Shown here in pieces: positions 16,158-25,126 of a DNA stretch of 64,000 nucleotides. The position numbers were made by a program, and so were the translations under genes. The DNA comes from Methylobacterium sp. E-005 (GTDB taxonomy: Bacteria > Pseudomonadota > Alphaproteobacteria > Rhizobiales > Beijerinckiaceae): the NCBI RefSeq assembly GCF_022829725.1, contig NZ_JAKSYG010000027.1:1-64000 (forward strand), read 5' to 3'. Below the pieces are notes generated by a model. It was not told where the DNA came from and ran no database searches. It worked only from the letters and a program-made list of their open reading frames with translations. Every line of letters begins with the position of its first letter. The stretch's first letter is position 1.

Positions 16158-16868
16158 TCAGCCGCCTCGCGAAAACACACCCGCCAGATAGGCCCTCACG
16201 AAACCCGGCATCCGGGCCGGATCGATCTCCGCGGCGCTGCGCACGCGGTGCATCCCGGCGAGTTCCAGCTCGGCCTCAGTTCGGAGATGGTCCGCAATGC
16301 GCGCCTCGATCCTTGCGGCCGGCTCCGGGAAGCGCACGGGGCGCAGGAAGGCGAGCTGGTTCTCGCCCTCCAGCATGATCCAGTCCGTCTCGGCCTCCGC
16401 GGGCAGCACGAGGCCGGTCTCCTCGGCGAGTTCCCGGGCGGCGCTGCCGGTGAGATCGACGCTGTCGCCGCGCACGTCGTCCGGGTCCGGGGTGCCGCAG
16501 GGGAAGTAGAGCTGGCCGGCATTGGCCGTGTGAGCGCCCATCTCGCCGAGCAGGACCGCGCCGTCCGCCGTCCAGGGGACGATCGCCGCGAAGGCGTTGC
16601 GGATCTGCTGGTCGGCGTGCCGGACGTGCCGGTAGTAGGTGAAGGTGGAATAGCGCGTCGCGAACAGGTCGAGCCGGGCGACGCCATCCTCGACGGTGTG
16701 GGCGCAGCACAGGAGGACGGTGCCGTCGAACATCCCCGGGCTGCGGGCGATCCGGTTTTGCCAATGGGCCGCGATGGCGGCTTCGTGCACCCGCGGGAAC
16801 GCCCAGTCGTGATCAACGAGCCGCGCCGTCACGTCGGCCAGCCTCGTGCTGCGGAACCCCTCAGACAT
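16158..16868 (-). CDS. NUDIX hydrolase, 236 aa
   Basis: A NUDIX-fold pyrophosphohydrolase cleaving a nucleoside diphosphate linked to another moiety. The Nudix box runs from GTPDPDDVRG to SAARELAEETGLVLP. The REL.EE.G core with its Mg2+-binding glutamates is intact, while the upstream half is slightly longer than the canonical GX5E spacing. The N-terminal 90 residues are outside the Nudix core and not recognised. It overlaps the upstream PhzF gene by 8 bp (16861-16868), so the two are co-translated. The substrate is unknown. Confidence 0.85.
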   Translation of the reverse strand: MSEGFRSTRLADVTARLVDHDWAFPRVHEAAIAAHWQNRIARSPGMFDGTVLLCCAHTVEDGVARLDLFATRYSTFTYYRHVRHADQQIRNAFAAIVPWTADGAVLLGEMGAHTANAGQLYFPCGTPDPDDVRGDSVDLTGSAARELAEETGLVLPAEAETDWIMLEGENQLAFLRPVRFPEPAARIEARIADHLRTEAELELAGMHRVRSAAEIDPARMPGFVRAYLAGVFSRGG

Positions 16869-17745
16869 GCAGCCTGCCGTCCGAGACGATCACAGCCGCG
16901 CCGCCGATCTCCACACCCTGCAGGGCCCCCTGCGCCAGGGTGAGCTGGAGCGCGATCGCGCTCGGCCGGCCCATGGCCTGGCCCTGGCGGATCGCCACGT
17001 CGTGGGTGCCGTCGCCCAGCGCCTCGTATTGCATCAGCACCCCCGCGAAGGCGGAGGCGGCCGCGCCGGTGGCGGGATCCTCCGGGACGCCGAGATCCGG
17101 CGCGAACATCCGCACGCGCCAGCTCTGGCCCGTCCCCTCGGGATCGGGCGTGTAGAGATAGAGGCCGTCCCCCGGCTCCGGCGCCTGGGCCGGCCGGGCG
17201 GCGTCGAGGGCCGCCACGGAGGCGATCGGCACGCAGGTGAAGCGGGGGCCGACCCCGTGGCGGCTTGGCGCGTGCCGGCCGGTGCCGATGTCGCCGGGTT
17301 GGAGGCCGAGCAACGGCGCCAGGATCTCGGGCTCGGGTCCGGGGCCGAGGTAGTCCGGAAGGACCGGCAGCCGGAACCGCGCCCGGCCGCCGCTGCCGTC
17401 GTCCAGGATTTCGACCACGCAGGGGACGATCCCGATCGCCTCTTCCAGGCCGAAGGCGCGGGCATCGCCCCGGGTGGGATCCTGCAGGGCCAGCAGCACC
17501 GCGGTGCCCACCGTCGGGTGGCCCGCGAAGGGCAGCTCCCGGCCGGGGGTGAAGATGCGCACCCGCGCCCGGTGCCGGGCCTCGGCGGGCGGCAGCACGA
17601 ACACCGTCTCGGACAGGTTGAACTCCCGCGCGATGGCCTGCATCGCCGCCGTGTCGAGGCCCTCCGCATCGAGCACCACGGCGAGCGGATTGCCGGCGAG
17701 GCGGTGCTCGGTGAACACGTCGAGGGTGACGAAGCGGCGCGCCAT
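16861..17745 (-). CDS. PhzF-family isomerase/epimerase, 294 aa
   Basis: A PhzF/DAP-epimerase-fold protein; family members isomerise small metabolites, and most genomic copies are not in phenazine pathways. The family opening RFVTLDVFTEHRLAGNPLAV is clear. FNLSETVFVLPP carries the catalytic Glu region ('SET.F'). RIFTPGRELPFAGHPTVGTA is the 'EtPFAGHPTLG' motif, and DPATGAAASAFAGVLMQYEA is the second conserved loop. The ATG at 17745 is used because homology begins at MARRF. No phenazine or other secondary-metabolite genes are adjacent. It overlaps the NUDIX gene, so a shared metabolite-repair role is possible (inference). Confidence 0.88.
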   Translation of the reverse strand: MARRFVTLDVFTEHRLAGNPLAVVLDAEGLDTAAMQAIAREFNLSETVFVLPPAEARHRARVRIFTPGRELPFAGHPTVGTAVLLALQDPTRGDARAFGLEEAIGIVPCVVEILDDGSGGRARFRLPVLPDYLGPGPEPEILAPLLGLQPGDIGTGRHAPSRHGVGPRFTCVPIASVAALDAARPAQAPEPGDGLYLYTPDPEGTGQSWRVRMFAPDLGVPEDPATGAAASAFAGVLMQYEALGDGTHDVAIRQGQAMGRPSAIALQLTLAQGALQGVEIGGAAVIVSDGRLHV

Positions 17746-17888
17746 CAGGTGGGAATCCTGTTCTCGCTCAGCCCTTGCGGCAGGATGGCCGCGACTCGGG
17801 CGCAAGACTGGTACACGGTGCGGCGCGCCCGATCGACTCGCCCGGCGGCCGGGCGGCGCGCGGACTCACTGTGCCGCGGGGGGAATCC

Positions 17889-18377
17889 ATGGCTGAGAAG
17901 CAGCACCGCTACGCCGTCACGGTGACCTGGACGGGCAATACCGGCACCGGAACCCGCACCTATCGCGGCTATGAGCGCGCCCACACCGTGTCGGCGCCGG
18001 GCAAGCCGCCGATCCCGGGCTCGTCCGATCCGGCGTTCCGGGGCGATCCCGCGTGCTGGAACCCCGAGGAGTTGCTGGTGGCGTCGCTCTCGGCCTGTCA
18101 CGAGCTCTGGTATCTCGGCCTCTGCGCGCAGGCCGGCATCGTGGTTACGGCCTACGAGGACGCCGCCGAGGGCACCATGGCCGAGGAGGCGGACGGAGCC
18201 GGCCAGTTCACCGCGGTCACGTTGCGGCCGCGGGTCACGATCGCGGCCGGGTCGGACGCGGCGCGGGCTATGGCGCTCCATCGCGAGGCCCACGCCTTCT
18301 GCTTCATCGCGCGGTCGGTGAATTTTCCGGTGATCGCCGAGCCGACGATCCTGTGCGAGGACAGCGGCACGGCCTGA
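17889..18377 (+). CDS. OsmC/Ohr-family peroxiredoxin-like protein, 162 aa
   Basis: An OsmC-family protein predicted to reduce organic hydroperoxides through two cysteines. VASLSACHELWYLGL holds the first redox Cys, and AHAFCFIARSVNFPV holds the second in the family position. The N-terminal HRYAVTVTWTGNTGTGTRTY and GSSDPAFRGDPACWNPEELL are typical of the OsmC subgroup with long N-termini. The ATG at 17889 follows GGGGGG at about 7 bp. It is divergent from phzF (143 bp apart) and convergent with pdxY, only 4 bp between stops. Confidence 0.88.
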   Translation: MAEKQHRYAVTVTWTGNTGTGTRTYRGYERAHTVSAPGKPPIPGSSDPAFRGDPACWNPEELLVASLSACHELWYLGLCAQAGIVVTAYEDAAEGTMAEEADGAGQFTAVTLRPRVTIAAGSDAARAMALHREAHAFCFIARSVNFPVIAEPTILCEDSGTA

Positions 18378-18381
18378 GCGC

Positions 18382-19230
18382 TCAGACGGCCTCGACCGGA
18401 AACCGCTCGCCCGGATTCACGTATTCCTCCTGCGCCGCCACGGTCAGGATCTCCCGCGAGCCCGCTTCCGCGGTGCGCTTCAGGAGCCCGTAGACCGAGG
18501 CCGCCGCTGCCCCCAGCGCTGCCGCGGCCGAGCCGGTGCGGGCGTAGTGCACGAGGAACAGGGCCGCGATGCAGTCGCCCGCCCCGTTCACCTTGAGGGC
18601 GAGCCGCGGGGTACGGACCCGGAACAGCTGCCCCTCCGCCCCGGCGAGCATGTCGATGCTGTCGGCGGGCGTGTCGGCGCACAGCGCCGAGGTGACCAGC
18701 ACCACCCGGGGACCGCGCGCCTGCAGCGCTGCGACCGCGGCCCCGGCCTCCGCCACGGTGCCGCTCGGCAGGCCGGTGAGCAGGCCCAGCTCGAACTGGT
18801 TCGGGGTGAGGATGTCGGCCCGCGGCACCGCCCGCTCGCGCAGGAACGCCTCGATCCCCGGCCGCACGTAGACGCCCTCCTCGACGTCGCCGATCACCGG
18901 ATCGCAGCAATAGAGCGCCTGGGGATTCGCGGCCCGCACGGCGGCCACCGCCTCCAGGATCGCGGCGCCGATCTCGGCCGAGCCCATGTAGCCCGACAGC
19001 ACCGCGTCGCAGGTGGGAAACACCCCGCGCTCGCCGATGCCCTGCACCACCTCGCGGATCATCGCGGCGTCGAAGACCGGGCCGCGCCACGCGCCGTAGC
19101 CGGTGTGGTTGGAGAACTGCACCGTGTGCACGGGCCAGACCTCGACCCCGAGCCGCTGCATCGGGAACACCGCCGAGGCGTTGCCGACATGGCCGTAGGC
19201 GACGTGGGACTGGATCGACAGGACGTTCAA
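18382..19230 (-). CDS. pdxY: Pyridoxal kinase PdxY, 282 aa
   Basis: It phosphorylates pyridoxal to pyridoxal 5'-phosphate in B6 salvage, in the cytoplasm. The N-terminus NVLSIQSHVAYGHVGNASAV is the PdxY/PdxK signature for substrate binding. FSNHTGYGAWRG follows; LTPNQFELGLLTG and LALKVNGAGDCIAALFL carry the ribokinase-superfamily anion hole and catalytic Asp (GAGD). Length is typical for PdxY. It appears monocistronic and convergent with the osmC gene. Confidence 0.93.
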   Translation of the reverse strand: MNVLSIQSHVAYGHVGNASAVFPMQRLGVEVWPVHTVQFSNHTGYGAWRGPVFDAAMIREVVQGIGERGVFPTCDAVLSGYMGSAEIGAAILEAVAAVRAANPQALYCCDPVIGDVEEGVYVRPGIEAFLRERAVPRADILTPNQFELGLLTGLPSGTVAEAGAAVAALQARGPRVVLVTSALCADTPADSIDMLAGAEGQLFRVRTPRLALKVNGAGDCIAALFLVHYARTGSAAAALGAAAASVYGLLKRTAEAGSREILTVAAQEEYVNPGERFPVEAV

Positions 19231-19411
19231 CGCGGGTGATTCCGGTTCGGCTGCGCCGGCCCGATGCTGTCGGCGATCCGGGGCGCGGGCGCAAGCGGCC
19301 GGTCAGGCAGCCTCGCCGCGGCAGCGGCCGAGGTCGATTGCCGATCATCCCTTGCCGCCCTTCCCCGCGCGCCTCAGATGGGACCGACCCTTCCCTCGCC
19401 CCCCGAGCCCC

Positions 19412-19933
19412 ATGGACATCGAAGCCCTGCGCACCTCGGCCCTCGCCTTCGTGGAGGCGCACAAGGCCTGGACGCCGCTGATCGCGGGCGGTCTCGCCTT
19501 CTGCGAGTCGGTCGCGGTCCTGTCGCTGTTCGTGCCGGCCACCGTCATCCTGGTCGGGATCGGTGCCCTGGTGGGCGGCGCCGACATCCCGTTCTGGCCG
19601 GTGGTCCTCGGAGCCGCCTTCGGCGCCGCTCTGGGCGACTGGCTCTCCTACGAGGTCGGGCACTGGCTCGGACCGGGGGCGAAGACCAAGTGGCCGCTGC
19701 GGCGCTACCCCGAACTCACCGCCAAGGCCGAGGCCTTCATCGGCCGCTGGGGCATCGCCGCGGTGGCGTTGGGGCGGTTCTTCGGCCCGGCCCGGGCCCT
19801 CGTGCCGCTGCTTGCCGGCATCCTCGGCCTGTCGCGGCTGCCGTTCCAGGTGGCCAACGTCGCCTCGGCCCTGGTCTGGGCCTTCGTGCTCCTGGCGCCC
19901 GGGGCCGGGCTCCTGACCTGGCTCGACCGCTGA
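19412..19933 (+). CDS. DedA/SNARE-associated (VTT) family membrane protein, 173 aa
   Basis: A DedA/VTT-domain inner-membrane protein; related proteins have lipid scramblase or flippase-like roles and affect envelope integrity. The pattern SLFVPATVILVGIGALVGG, LGDWLSYEVGHWLG and the 'GRF.GP.R...P..AG' motif seen as LGRFFGPARALVPLLAG is diagnostic. Four to five hydrophobic segments fit. The ATG at 19412 is chosen at the start of homology; upstream in-frame sequence is proline-rich. The stop shares bases with the next start (TGATG at 19931-19935), so the two genes are coupled. Confidence 0.88.
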   Translation: MDIEALRTSALAFVEAHKAWTPLIAGGLAFCESVAVLSLFVPATVILVGIGALVGGADIPFWPVVLGAAFGAALGDWLSYEVGHWLGPGAKTKWPLRRYPELTAKAEAFIGRWGIAAVALGRFFGPARALVPLLAGILGLSRLPFQVANVASALVWAFVLLAPGAGLLTWLDR

Positions 19934-20709
19934 TGCGCCGCTTCCCGCCGGAGCGGATCGTCTGCCTCACCGAGGAGACCGTCGAAACTCTGTACCTGCT
20001 GGGCGAGGAGGACCGGATCGTCGGCGTCTCGGGCTACGCGGTGCGCCCGGCCCGGGTCCGGAAGGAGAAGCCGCGGATCTCGGCCTTCACCAGTGCCGAC
20101 ATCCCGAAGATCCTGGCCCTGGCGCCGGACCTCGTCCTCGCCTTCTCGGACCTCCAGGCCGACATCGTCGCCGACCTCGCCCGCGCGGGCGTGGCGGTCC
20201 ACCTGTTCAACCAGCGCGATCTGGCCGGATGCCTCGCCATGGTGCGGACGCTCGGGGCGCTCGTGGGCGTGCCCGAACGCGCCGAGACCCTGGCGGCGGG
20301 GTTCGAGACGCGGCTCGCGGAGGCGGCGCGCGCCGTGGCGGATCGGGCGCCGCTGCGGGTCTATTTCGAGGAATGGGACGCGCCGATGATCTCCGGCATC
20401 GGCTGGGTCTCGGACCTGATCGCCCGGGCCGGAGGCCAGGACGTCTTTCCGGAGTTGAGCCGCCAGCCGGCCGCCAAGGACCGAATCGTCACGCCCGAGC
20501 AGGTCATCGCGGCGGCGCCCGAGGTGATCCTCGCCTCCTGGTGCGGGAAGCGGGTCAACATCGACCGGATCCGGGCGCGGCCGGGTTTTGCCGCGATCCC
20601 GGCTGTGCGCGACGGGCGCATCCACGAGATCAAGTCGCCGCTGATCCTCCAACCCGGCCCGGCCGCGCTCACCGACGGATTCGACGCGATCCGGGCCTAT
20701 CTCGGGTGA
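19933..20709 (+). CDS. Cobalamin/Fe-type periplasmic-binding-fold protein (BtuF-like), 258 aa
   Basis: A class III periplasmic-binding-fold protein (PF01497; BtuF/FhuD-like). RIVCLTEETVETLYLLGEED, SAFTSADIPKILALAPDLVL, the metal-chelate-type pocket sequence around GWVSDLIARAGGQDVFPELS and the closing LILQPGPAALTDGFDAI are characteristic. No signal peptide is present if translation starts at the ATG (19933) overlapping the DedA stop, and upstream frame sequence does not supply one. It may therefore be cytoplasmic, a known pattern in stand-alone 'cobalamin-binding' homologues. No permease or ATPase is adjacent. Confidence 0.82.
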   Translation: MRRFPPERIVCLTEETVETLYLLGEEDRIVGVSGYAVRPARVRKEKPRISAFTSADIPKILALAPDLVLAFSDLQADIVADLARAGVAVHLFNQRDLAGCLAMVRTLGALVGVPERAETLAAGFETRLAEAARAVADRAPLRVYFEEWDAPMISGIGWVSDLIARAGGQDVFPELSRQPAAKDRIVTPEQVIAAAPEVILASWCGKRVNIDRIRARPGFAAIPAVRDGRIHEIKSPLILQPGPAALTDGFDAIRAYLG

Positions 20710-20800
20710 TTGCCGCGGGGTGGTCCCGGGTCGCAGGTGACGGATGGCCTCCGGATCGGCAGGATGTGCCGATTCGGTACAGGTGCATCCCCCGCGATTG

Positions 20801-21313
20801 ATGTCCGCTTCCCCCGGCCTCTCCGACACCGCCCCCGCGGTCGTCGACGCCCTCCTGCCACCCGACCGGCGGCAATCGCCCACGGCCCTGCGGATCCAGC
20901 GGGGCGTGCGCCGGCTCTTCTCCGAGATGGGCTGCGTCACCCTGCCGGAATTCTCCCTCGTGAACGGCCGCCGGGCCGACGTGATCGCGCTCTGCGGGGC
21001 GGGCAAGCTCACGATCGTGGAGATCAAGTCGAGCGTGGCCGATTTCCGCGCCGATCGGAAATGGCCGGATTACCGGGACTTCTGCGACCGGTTCTTCTTC
21101 GCGATCCCCGAGGACGTGCCGGAATCGCTGATCCCGGAGGAATGCGGCCTGATCGTCGCCGACGCCTACGGGGCCGGGATCCTGCGCGAGCCCCCGGAGC
21201 ACCCCCTGAGCGGCGCCCGCCGCAAGGCCGTGACCCTGCGCTTCGCCCACAGCGCGGCGCGGATCCTCCACGCGCTGGCCGATCCGGGCGCGGTGCGGGA
21301 AGGCGCGCTGTAG
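20801..21313 (+). CDS. mmcB: MmcB-family DNA repair protein, 170 aa
   Basis: MmcB-like proteins (DUF1052) contribute to DNA-damage tolerance in alphaproteobacteria and were linked to mitomycin C resistance in Caulobacter. The fold is a PD-(D/E)XK-type nuclease: GRRADVIALCGAGKLTIVEI followed by KSS supplies the D...ExK residues, and WPDYRDFCDRFFFAIPEDVP is the conserved family segment. The ATG at 20801 is chosen at the start of homology; the ATG at 20744 would add 19 residues of poor quality. Length fits the family. It is followed by an intergenic repeat of family A. Confidence 0.88.
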   Translation: MSASPGLSDTAPAVVDALLPPDRRQSPTALRIQRGVRRLFSEMGCVTLPEFSLVNGRRADVIALCGAGKLTIVEIKSSVADFRADRKWPDYRDFCDRFFFAIPEDVPESLIPEECGLIVADAYGAGILREPPEHPLSGARRKAVTLRFAHSAARILHALADPGAVREGAL

Positions 21314-21317
21314 AACG

Positions 21318-21437
21318 GGTTTTTAAAGGGCTTGAGCCCTTTGGCGGGTGATCAGGGCGGAGCCCCGATGCATCGCGCCGCGTGCGAGAGCAAGGCTTTG
21401 CCCTGCACCCACAAAAGGTCTTCGACCTTTTGAAACC
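21318..21437. repeat. Intergenic repeat family A, copy 1
   Basis: A mosaic unit with AAAGGGCTTGAGCCCTTT at its left, GGCTTTGCCCTGCACCC in the middle and the palindromic AAAAGGTCTTCGACCTTTT at its right. Related copies are at 34614-34757 and 57465-57586. It separates mmcB from the antiporter gene. Confidence 0.7.
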
Positions 21438-21473
21438 ATGACTTCGCGGCGGCAAGTGCGGTATGGCCGCCCG

Positions 21474-23078
21474 ATGACCTCCGTCGCCCTGTTCGAGCTG
21501 ATCCTCGGCCTCCTCGGTGCGGCCCTGCTGCTGTCGCTGGTGGCCGGGCGGCTCGGTTTCCCGCCGGCCGCCGCCCTCGTGCTCGGGGGCATGGCGCTCG
21601 CCGTGGCGCCGGGCCTGCCGGCCTTCGATCTCGATCCGGACCTGATCATGGTCCTGTTCCTGCCGCCGCTCCTGCTGGAATCCGCCTACTCCACCGTCTG
21701 GCGCGATTTCCGGGCGAGCCTCGGCCCGATCCTGTCCCTGTCGCTCGGGGCCGTGGTGTTCACGACCCTGGTGGTCGGCCTGGTCGCCCATGCGGTGGTG
21801 CCCGGCCTGCCCTGGGCGGCCTGCTTCGCGCTCGGCGCCATCGTGTCGCCGCCGGATGCGGTCGCCGCCAAGGCGGTGCTCGCACGCGTTTCCCTGCCCC
21901 GCCGGATGATCACGGTGCTGGAGGGCGAGAGCCTCGTGAACGACGCGTCCGGCCTCGTGCTCTACCGGTTCGCCGTGGCGGCGGCGCTCACCGGCAGCTT
22001 CAGCGCGTGGTCGGCGGCCGGCAGCTTCGCGTGGCTCGCGGTGGCGGGCGTCGCGGTGGGGCTTGCCTGCGGGCTGGTGGTGAACGCCCTGGTGCGGCGG
22101 CTGCACGACGCCAACGCCATCACGGTGCTGAGCTTTCTCGCCGCCTATGCCGCCTATCTCGCGGCCGAGGAGGTCCACGCCTCCGGGGTGCTCGCCGTGG
22201 TGGCCTGCGGCCTGATGCTGGGCGGGCGGGAGCACGAGACCTTCGACGCTCAGGCGCGGCGGCACGCCGTTGCGGTGTGGGAATTCGTGGTCTTCGTGCT
22301 GGAGGCGCTGGTCTTCGTGCTGATCGGGCTGGCGCTGCGCGGCGTGCTGGCCCGGACCGGCGGTGAGTTCGGCTCGCTCGCGGCGGGGCTGCCCCTGGCG
22401 CTCGCCGTCACGGCGGCCTGCGTGCTCGCCCGCCTGCTCTGGGTGTTCCCTGCCGTCTACCTGCGGCGGAGCCTGTCGGCCCGGGTGCGCGCCGAGGAAC
22501 CCCCACCCGATCCCGCGGTGCCGCTGATCATCGGCTGGGCGGGCATGCGCGGGGTGGTGACGCTGGCGGCCGCCCTGGCGCTGCCGGTGGATTTCCCGGG
22601 CCGCGACGCGATCCTGTTGGCCGCCTTCGTGGTGATCCTGTTCACCGTGCTGGTTCAGGGGACCACGCTGGGATCGCTGATCCGCCGGCTGCGCCTCGAT
22701 CCCACGGCGCATCTGCCGGACGGACATCTCGATGCGCCCATGGCCCGGGTGGTGGTCAACGAGGCCGGCCTCGCCGCCCTGGAGGGGCTGGTGTTTCCCG
22801 AGACCGGGGCGCTGCAGCACCCGCGCCTCGTGGAGGAGTACCGCCGCCGGGTCCGGGCGACCTCCCGGGACCGCGACGAGCGGAAGGCCCTGGAGATGGA
22901 GAAGACCGAGCATTTCGCTGCGGCCCTGCTTGCGGTGCGCTCAGGCCGGTCGGCGTTGATCGGCCTGCACCGGAAGAATCGGATCCACAATTCGGTGCTG
23001 CGTCAGTTGGAGGTGGAGATCGATCTGGAGGAACTCCACCTCAAGCGTCTGGCCGGGACTGCGCCGGCCCACGGCTGA
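21474..23078 (+). CDS. Na+/H+ antiporter, CPA1/NhaP type, 534 aa
   Basis: A monovalent cation:proton antiporter of the inner membrane. About 12 hydrophobic segments are visible. The ion-binding segment AIVSPPDAVAAKAVLARVSL (the CPA1 'SPPDAVA' type) and VLEGESLVNDASGLVLYRFA (the E-x-x-x-N-D motif) are both intact. A hydrophilic C-terminal tail of roughly 120 residues follows the last membrane segment (from about LGSLIRRLRLD). The ATG at 21474 is preferred because upstream in-frame residues come from repeat-derived DNA; the ATG at 21438 is possible. Confidence 0.9.
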   Translation: MTSVALFELILGLLGAALLLSLVAGRLGFPPAAALVLGGMALAVAPGLPAFDLDPDLIMVLFLPPLLLESAYSTVWRDFRASLGPILSLSLGAVVFTTLVVGLVAHAVVPGLPWAACFALGAIVSPPDAVAAKAVLARVSLPRRMITVLEGESLVNDASGLVLYRFAVAAALTGSFSAWSAAGSFAWLAVAGVAVGLACGLVVNALVRRLHDANAITVLSFLAAYAAYLAAEEVHASGVLAVVACGLMLGGREHETFDAQARRHAVAVWEFVVFVLEALVFVLIGLALRGVLARTGGEFGSLAAGLPLALAVTAACVLARLLWVFPAVYLRRSLSARVRAEEPPPDPAVPLIIGWAGMRGVVTLAAALALPVDFPGRDAILLAAFVVILFTVLVQGTTLGSLIRRLRLDPTAHLPDGHLDAPMARVVVNEAGLAALEGLVFPETGALQHPRLVEEYRRRVRATSRDRDERKALEMEKTEHFAAALLAVRSGRSALIGLHRKNRIHNSVLRQLEVEIDLEELHLKRLAGTAPAHG

Positions 23079-23093
23079 GCCGGCGCGCGGCCG

Positions 23094-23378
23094 TCAGTGC
23101 GCCGCGCAGCCATCCGCCGGCTGGCCGTAGCCGCTGTAGACCACCCGCACCTTGCGGGCGCAGCGCGCCTTGGGCGCTGGAAGTGAGGCCGTCTCGACGG
23201 GGGCGATCTCCACCGGCGCGACCCGCAGGGTCGCGGCCACCGGCTGATCCTCGGCCGTCGCCAGTGCGCGGCTGGCGCTCATCACGAACGGCGTGGCAAC
23301 CAGAGACGAGACGGCGAGCGCGGCGAGGACGGCGATGTTCTTGCGGCCGAAAGTGTTAACGGTGCGAATGGTGCGCAT
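23094..23378 (-). CDS. Small secreted hypothetical protein, 94 aa
   Basis: An N-terminal signal peptide is visible (RKNIAVLAALAVSSLVATPF then VMSASRALA), giving a mature part of about 55 residues. The mature part is Ala/Pro/Val-rich (APVEIAPVETASLPAPKARC) and ends with a short basic CARKVRVVYSGYG segment containing cysteines. I recognise no family. The ATG at 23378 is chosen because it starts the signal peptide. The stop is only 15 bp from the convergent antiporter gene. Confidence 0.65.
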   Translation of the reverse strand: MRTIRTVNTFGRKNIAVLAALAVSSLVATPFVMSASRALATAEDQPVAATLRVAPVEIAPVETASLPAPKARCARKVRVVYSGYGQPADGCAAH

Positions 23379-23524
23379 GGCTGGTCGTCCGACGTATTGA
23401 TTCGGCAGCGTCGAGGTGCCGAGATCCCCTGTTGCGCTGATAACTTGGCCGTCAGCTCGGCGGTTCCGGGTTATTGCCCGAAAACCGCCACGCTTGGGTG
23501 TCGCCGCGCACGCCGGTGCAGATG

Positions 23525-23983
23525 TCAGAACAGCTTGCGGTATTGCACGAAGCCGGATTTCTCCGCGATCCGGTCGTAGAGCTGCATCGCGTCCGTGTTG
23601 GTCTCGTGCGTCAGCCAGTGGACGCGCGAGCACCCGGCAGCCCGCGCGGCCGCGTAGACGTGCTCGATCAGCCGCCGGCCGATCCCGAGGCCGCGGGTCC
23701 CGTCCGCCACGAACAGGTCCTGCAGGTAGCAGTAGTCGCCGATCGTCCAGGCCGAGCGGTGGCGAATGTGGTGGACGAGGCCGACTGCCTCAGTGCCGCG
23801 CCAGGCCAGGGCCCCGTCGACCGGCTCGTCCGGATCGTTGAGGCGCGCCCAGGTGGTGTCGGTGACCGCCTCCGACAGGTCGACCTTGTAGAAGGCCTGA
23901 TAGCCGCGCCAGAGCGGCAGCCATGCCGCCCGGTCGCCGGGGCCGATCGGGCGGATCGCGAGGGCTTCCGTGTCAGCGTCCAT
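23525..23983 (-). CDS. GNAT-family N-acetyltransferase, 152 aa
   Basis: A GNAT acetyltransferase. [20 protein letters not shown] is the beta1-alpha1 opening, [20 protein letters not shown] is the acetyl-CoA-binding motif A (RGLGIGR), and [20 protein letters not shown] is the family's C-terminal 'LY...GF..Y'. No substrate can be inferred. It is divergent from glyQ with 163 bp between starts. Confidence 0.9.
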   Translation of the reverse strand: MDADTEALAIRPIGPGDRAAWLPLWRGYQAFYKVDLSEAVTDTTWARLNDPDEPVDGALAWRGTEAVGLVHHIRHRSAWTIGDYCYLQDLFVADGTRGLGIGRRLIEHVYAAARAAGCSRVHWLTHETNTDAMQLYDRIAEKSGFVQYRKLF

Positions 23984-24146
23984 GGTGTGCTCCGGATGCG
24001 GGTCCGCGGGATCGGATCACCATCCGGCTCACCCGCGCAAGCCGGATTGGCCGATATCCCTACCCGCCTTGCACCCCTGCCCGCCCGCACCTAAACCGGC
24101 CCGCCGGCGGTCCGAACCGCCGCACGAGCCCGAGCCGCCGAGACCG

Positions 24147-25058
24147 ATGTCCCAGAAAAAATCCTTCCAGGGTCTGATCCTGACGCTTCAGGAATTCTGG
24201 GCGGCGCAGGGCTGCGTGATCCTCCAGCCCTACGACATGGAGGTTGGCGCCGGCACGTTCCATCCGGCCACGACCCTGCGGGCGCTCGGCCCGAAGCCCT
24301 GGAAGGCGGCCTATGTGCAGCCCTCGCGCCGGCCCAAGGACGGCCGCTACGGCGAGAACCCCAACCGGCTCCAGCACTATTACCAGTTCCAGGTAATCCT
24401 GAAGCCGAACCCGCCAAACCTGCAGGAACTCTACCTCGCCTCGCTCGCCGCGATCGGCGTCGACCTGAAGCTCCACGACATCCGCTTCGTCGAGGACGAT
24501 TGGGAGAGCCCGACGCTCGGCGCCTGGGGCCTCGGCTGGGAATGCTGGTGCGATGGGATGGAGGTCAGCCAGTTCACCTATTTCCAGCAGGTCGCGGGCT
24601 TCGAATGCGCGCCGGTGGCGGGCGAGCTGACCTACGGGCTGGAACGGCTCGCCATGTACGTCCAGGGCGTCGAGAACGTCTACGATCTCGACTTCAACGG
24701 TGCCGAGGGGCCGGACCGGATCACCTACGGCGACGTCTTTCTCCAGGCCGAGCAGGAATATTCCCGCCACAACTTCGAGGCGGCCGACACCGCCATGCTG
24801 TTCCGCCAGTTCACCGACGCGGAGGCCGCCTGCCGCTCCTATCTCGACGCGGGCGCGCCGACTTCGGAGGGCGAGCGCCACCGGATGGCGCAGCCGGCCT
24901 ACGACCAGTGCATCAAGGCGAGCCACGTCTTCAACCTGCTCGACGCGCGCGGCGTAATCTCGGTGACCGAGCGCCAGAGCTACATCCTGCGGGTGCGGGA
25001 ACTCGCCAAGGCCTGCGGCGCAGCGTGGTTGAGGACGGCCGCCGGCGGAGCCCCTTGA
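24147..25058 (+). CDS. glyQ: Glycine--tRNA ligase alpha subunit, 303 aa
   Basis: The catalytic alpha chain of the heterotetrameric bacterial glycyl-tRNA synthetase. [20 protein letters not shown] and [20 protein letters not shown] are the family opening, [20 protein letters not shown] is motif 2, and [13 protein letters not shown] is motif 3. The ATG at 24147 begins MSQKKSFQ, the usual start. It is followed by a small secreted-protein gene and then glyS, all on the same strand. Confidence 0.97.
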   Translation: MSQKKSFQGLILTLQEFWAAQGCVILQPYDMEVGAGTFHPATTLRALGPKPWKAAYVQPSRRPKDGRYGENPNRLQHYYQFQVILKPNPPNLQELYLASLAAIGVDLKLHDIRFVEDDWESPTLGAWGLGWECWCDGMEVSQFTYFQQVAGFECAPVAGELTYGLERLAMYVQGVENVYDLDFNGAEGPDRITYGDVFLQAEQEYSRHNFEAADTAMLFRQFTDAEAACRSYLDAGAPTSEGERHRMAQPAYDQCIKASHVFNLLDARGVISVTERQSYILRVRELAKACGAAWLRTAAGGAP

Positions 25059-25126
25059 GCCCTCGCGCGTTGCAACCCCCGCCAACCGGCGCGCTCCGGC
25101 GCGTCCGCAGACGCGGGAAACACCTG

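Noticed and set aside
16861..17745. Phenazine biosynthesis locus
   Set aside because: Only the PhzF-fold protein is present; PhzF homologues are common outside phenazine clusters and no other phz gene is nearby.
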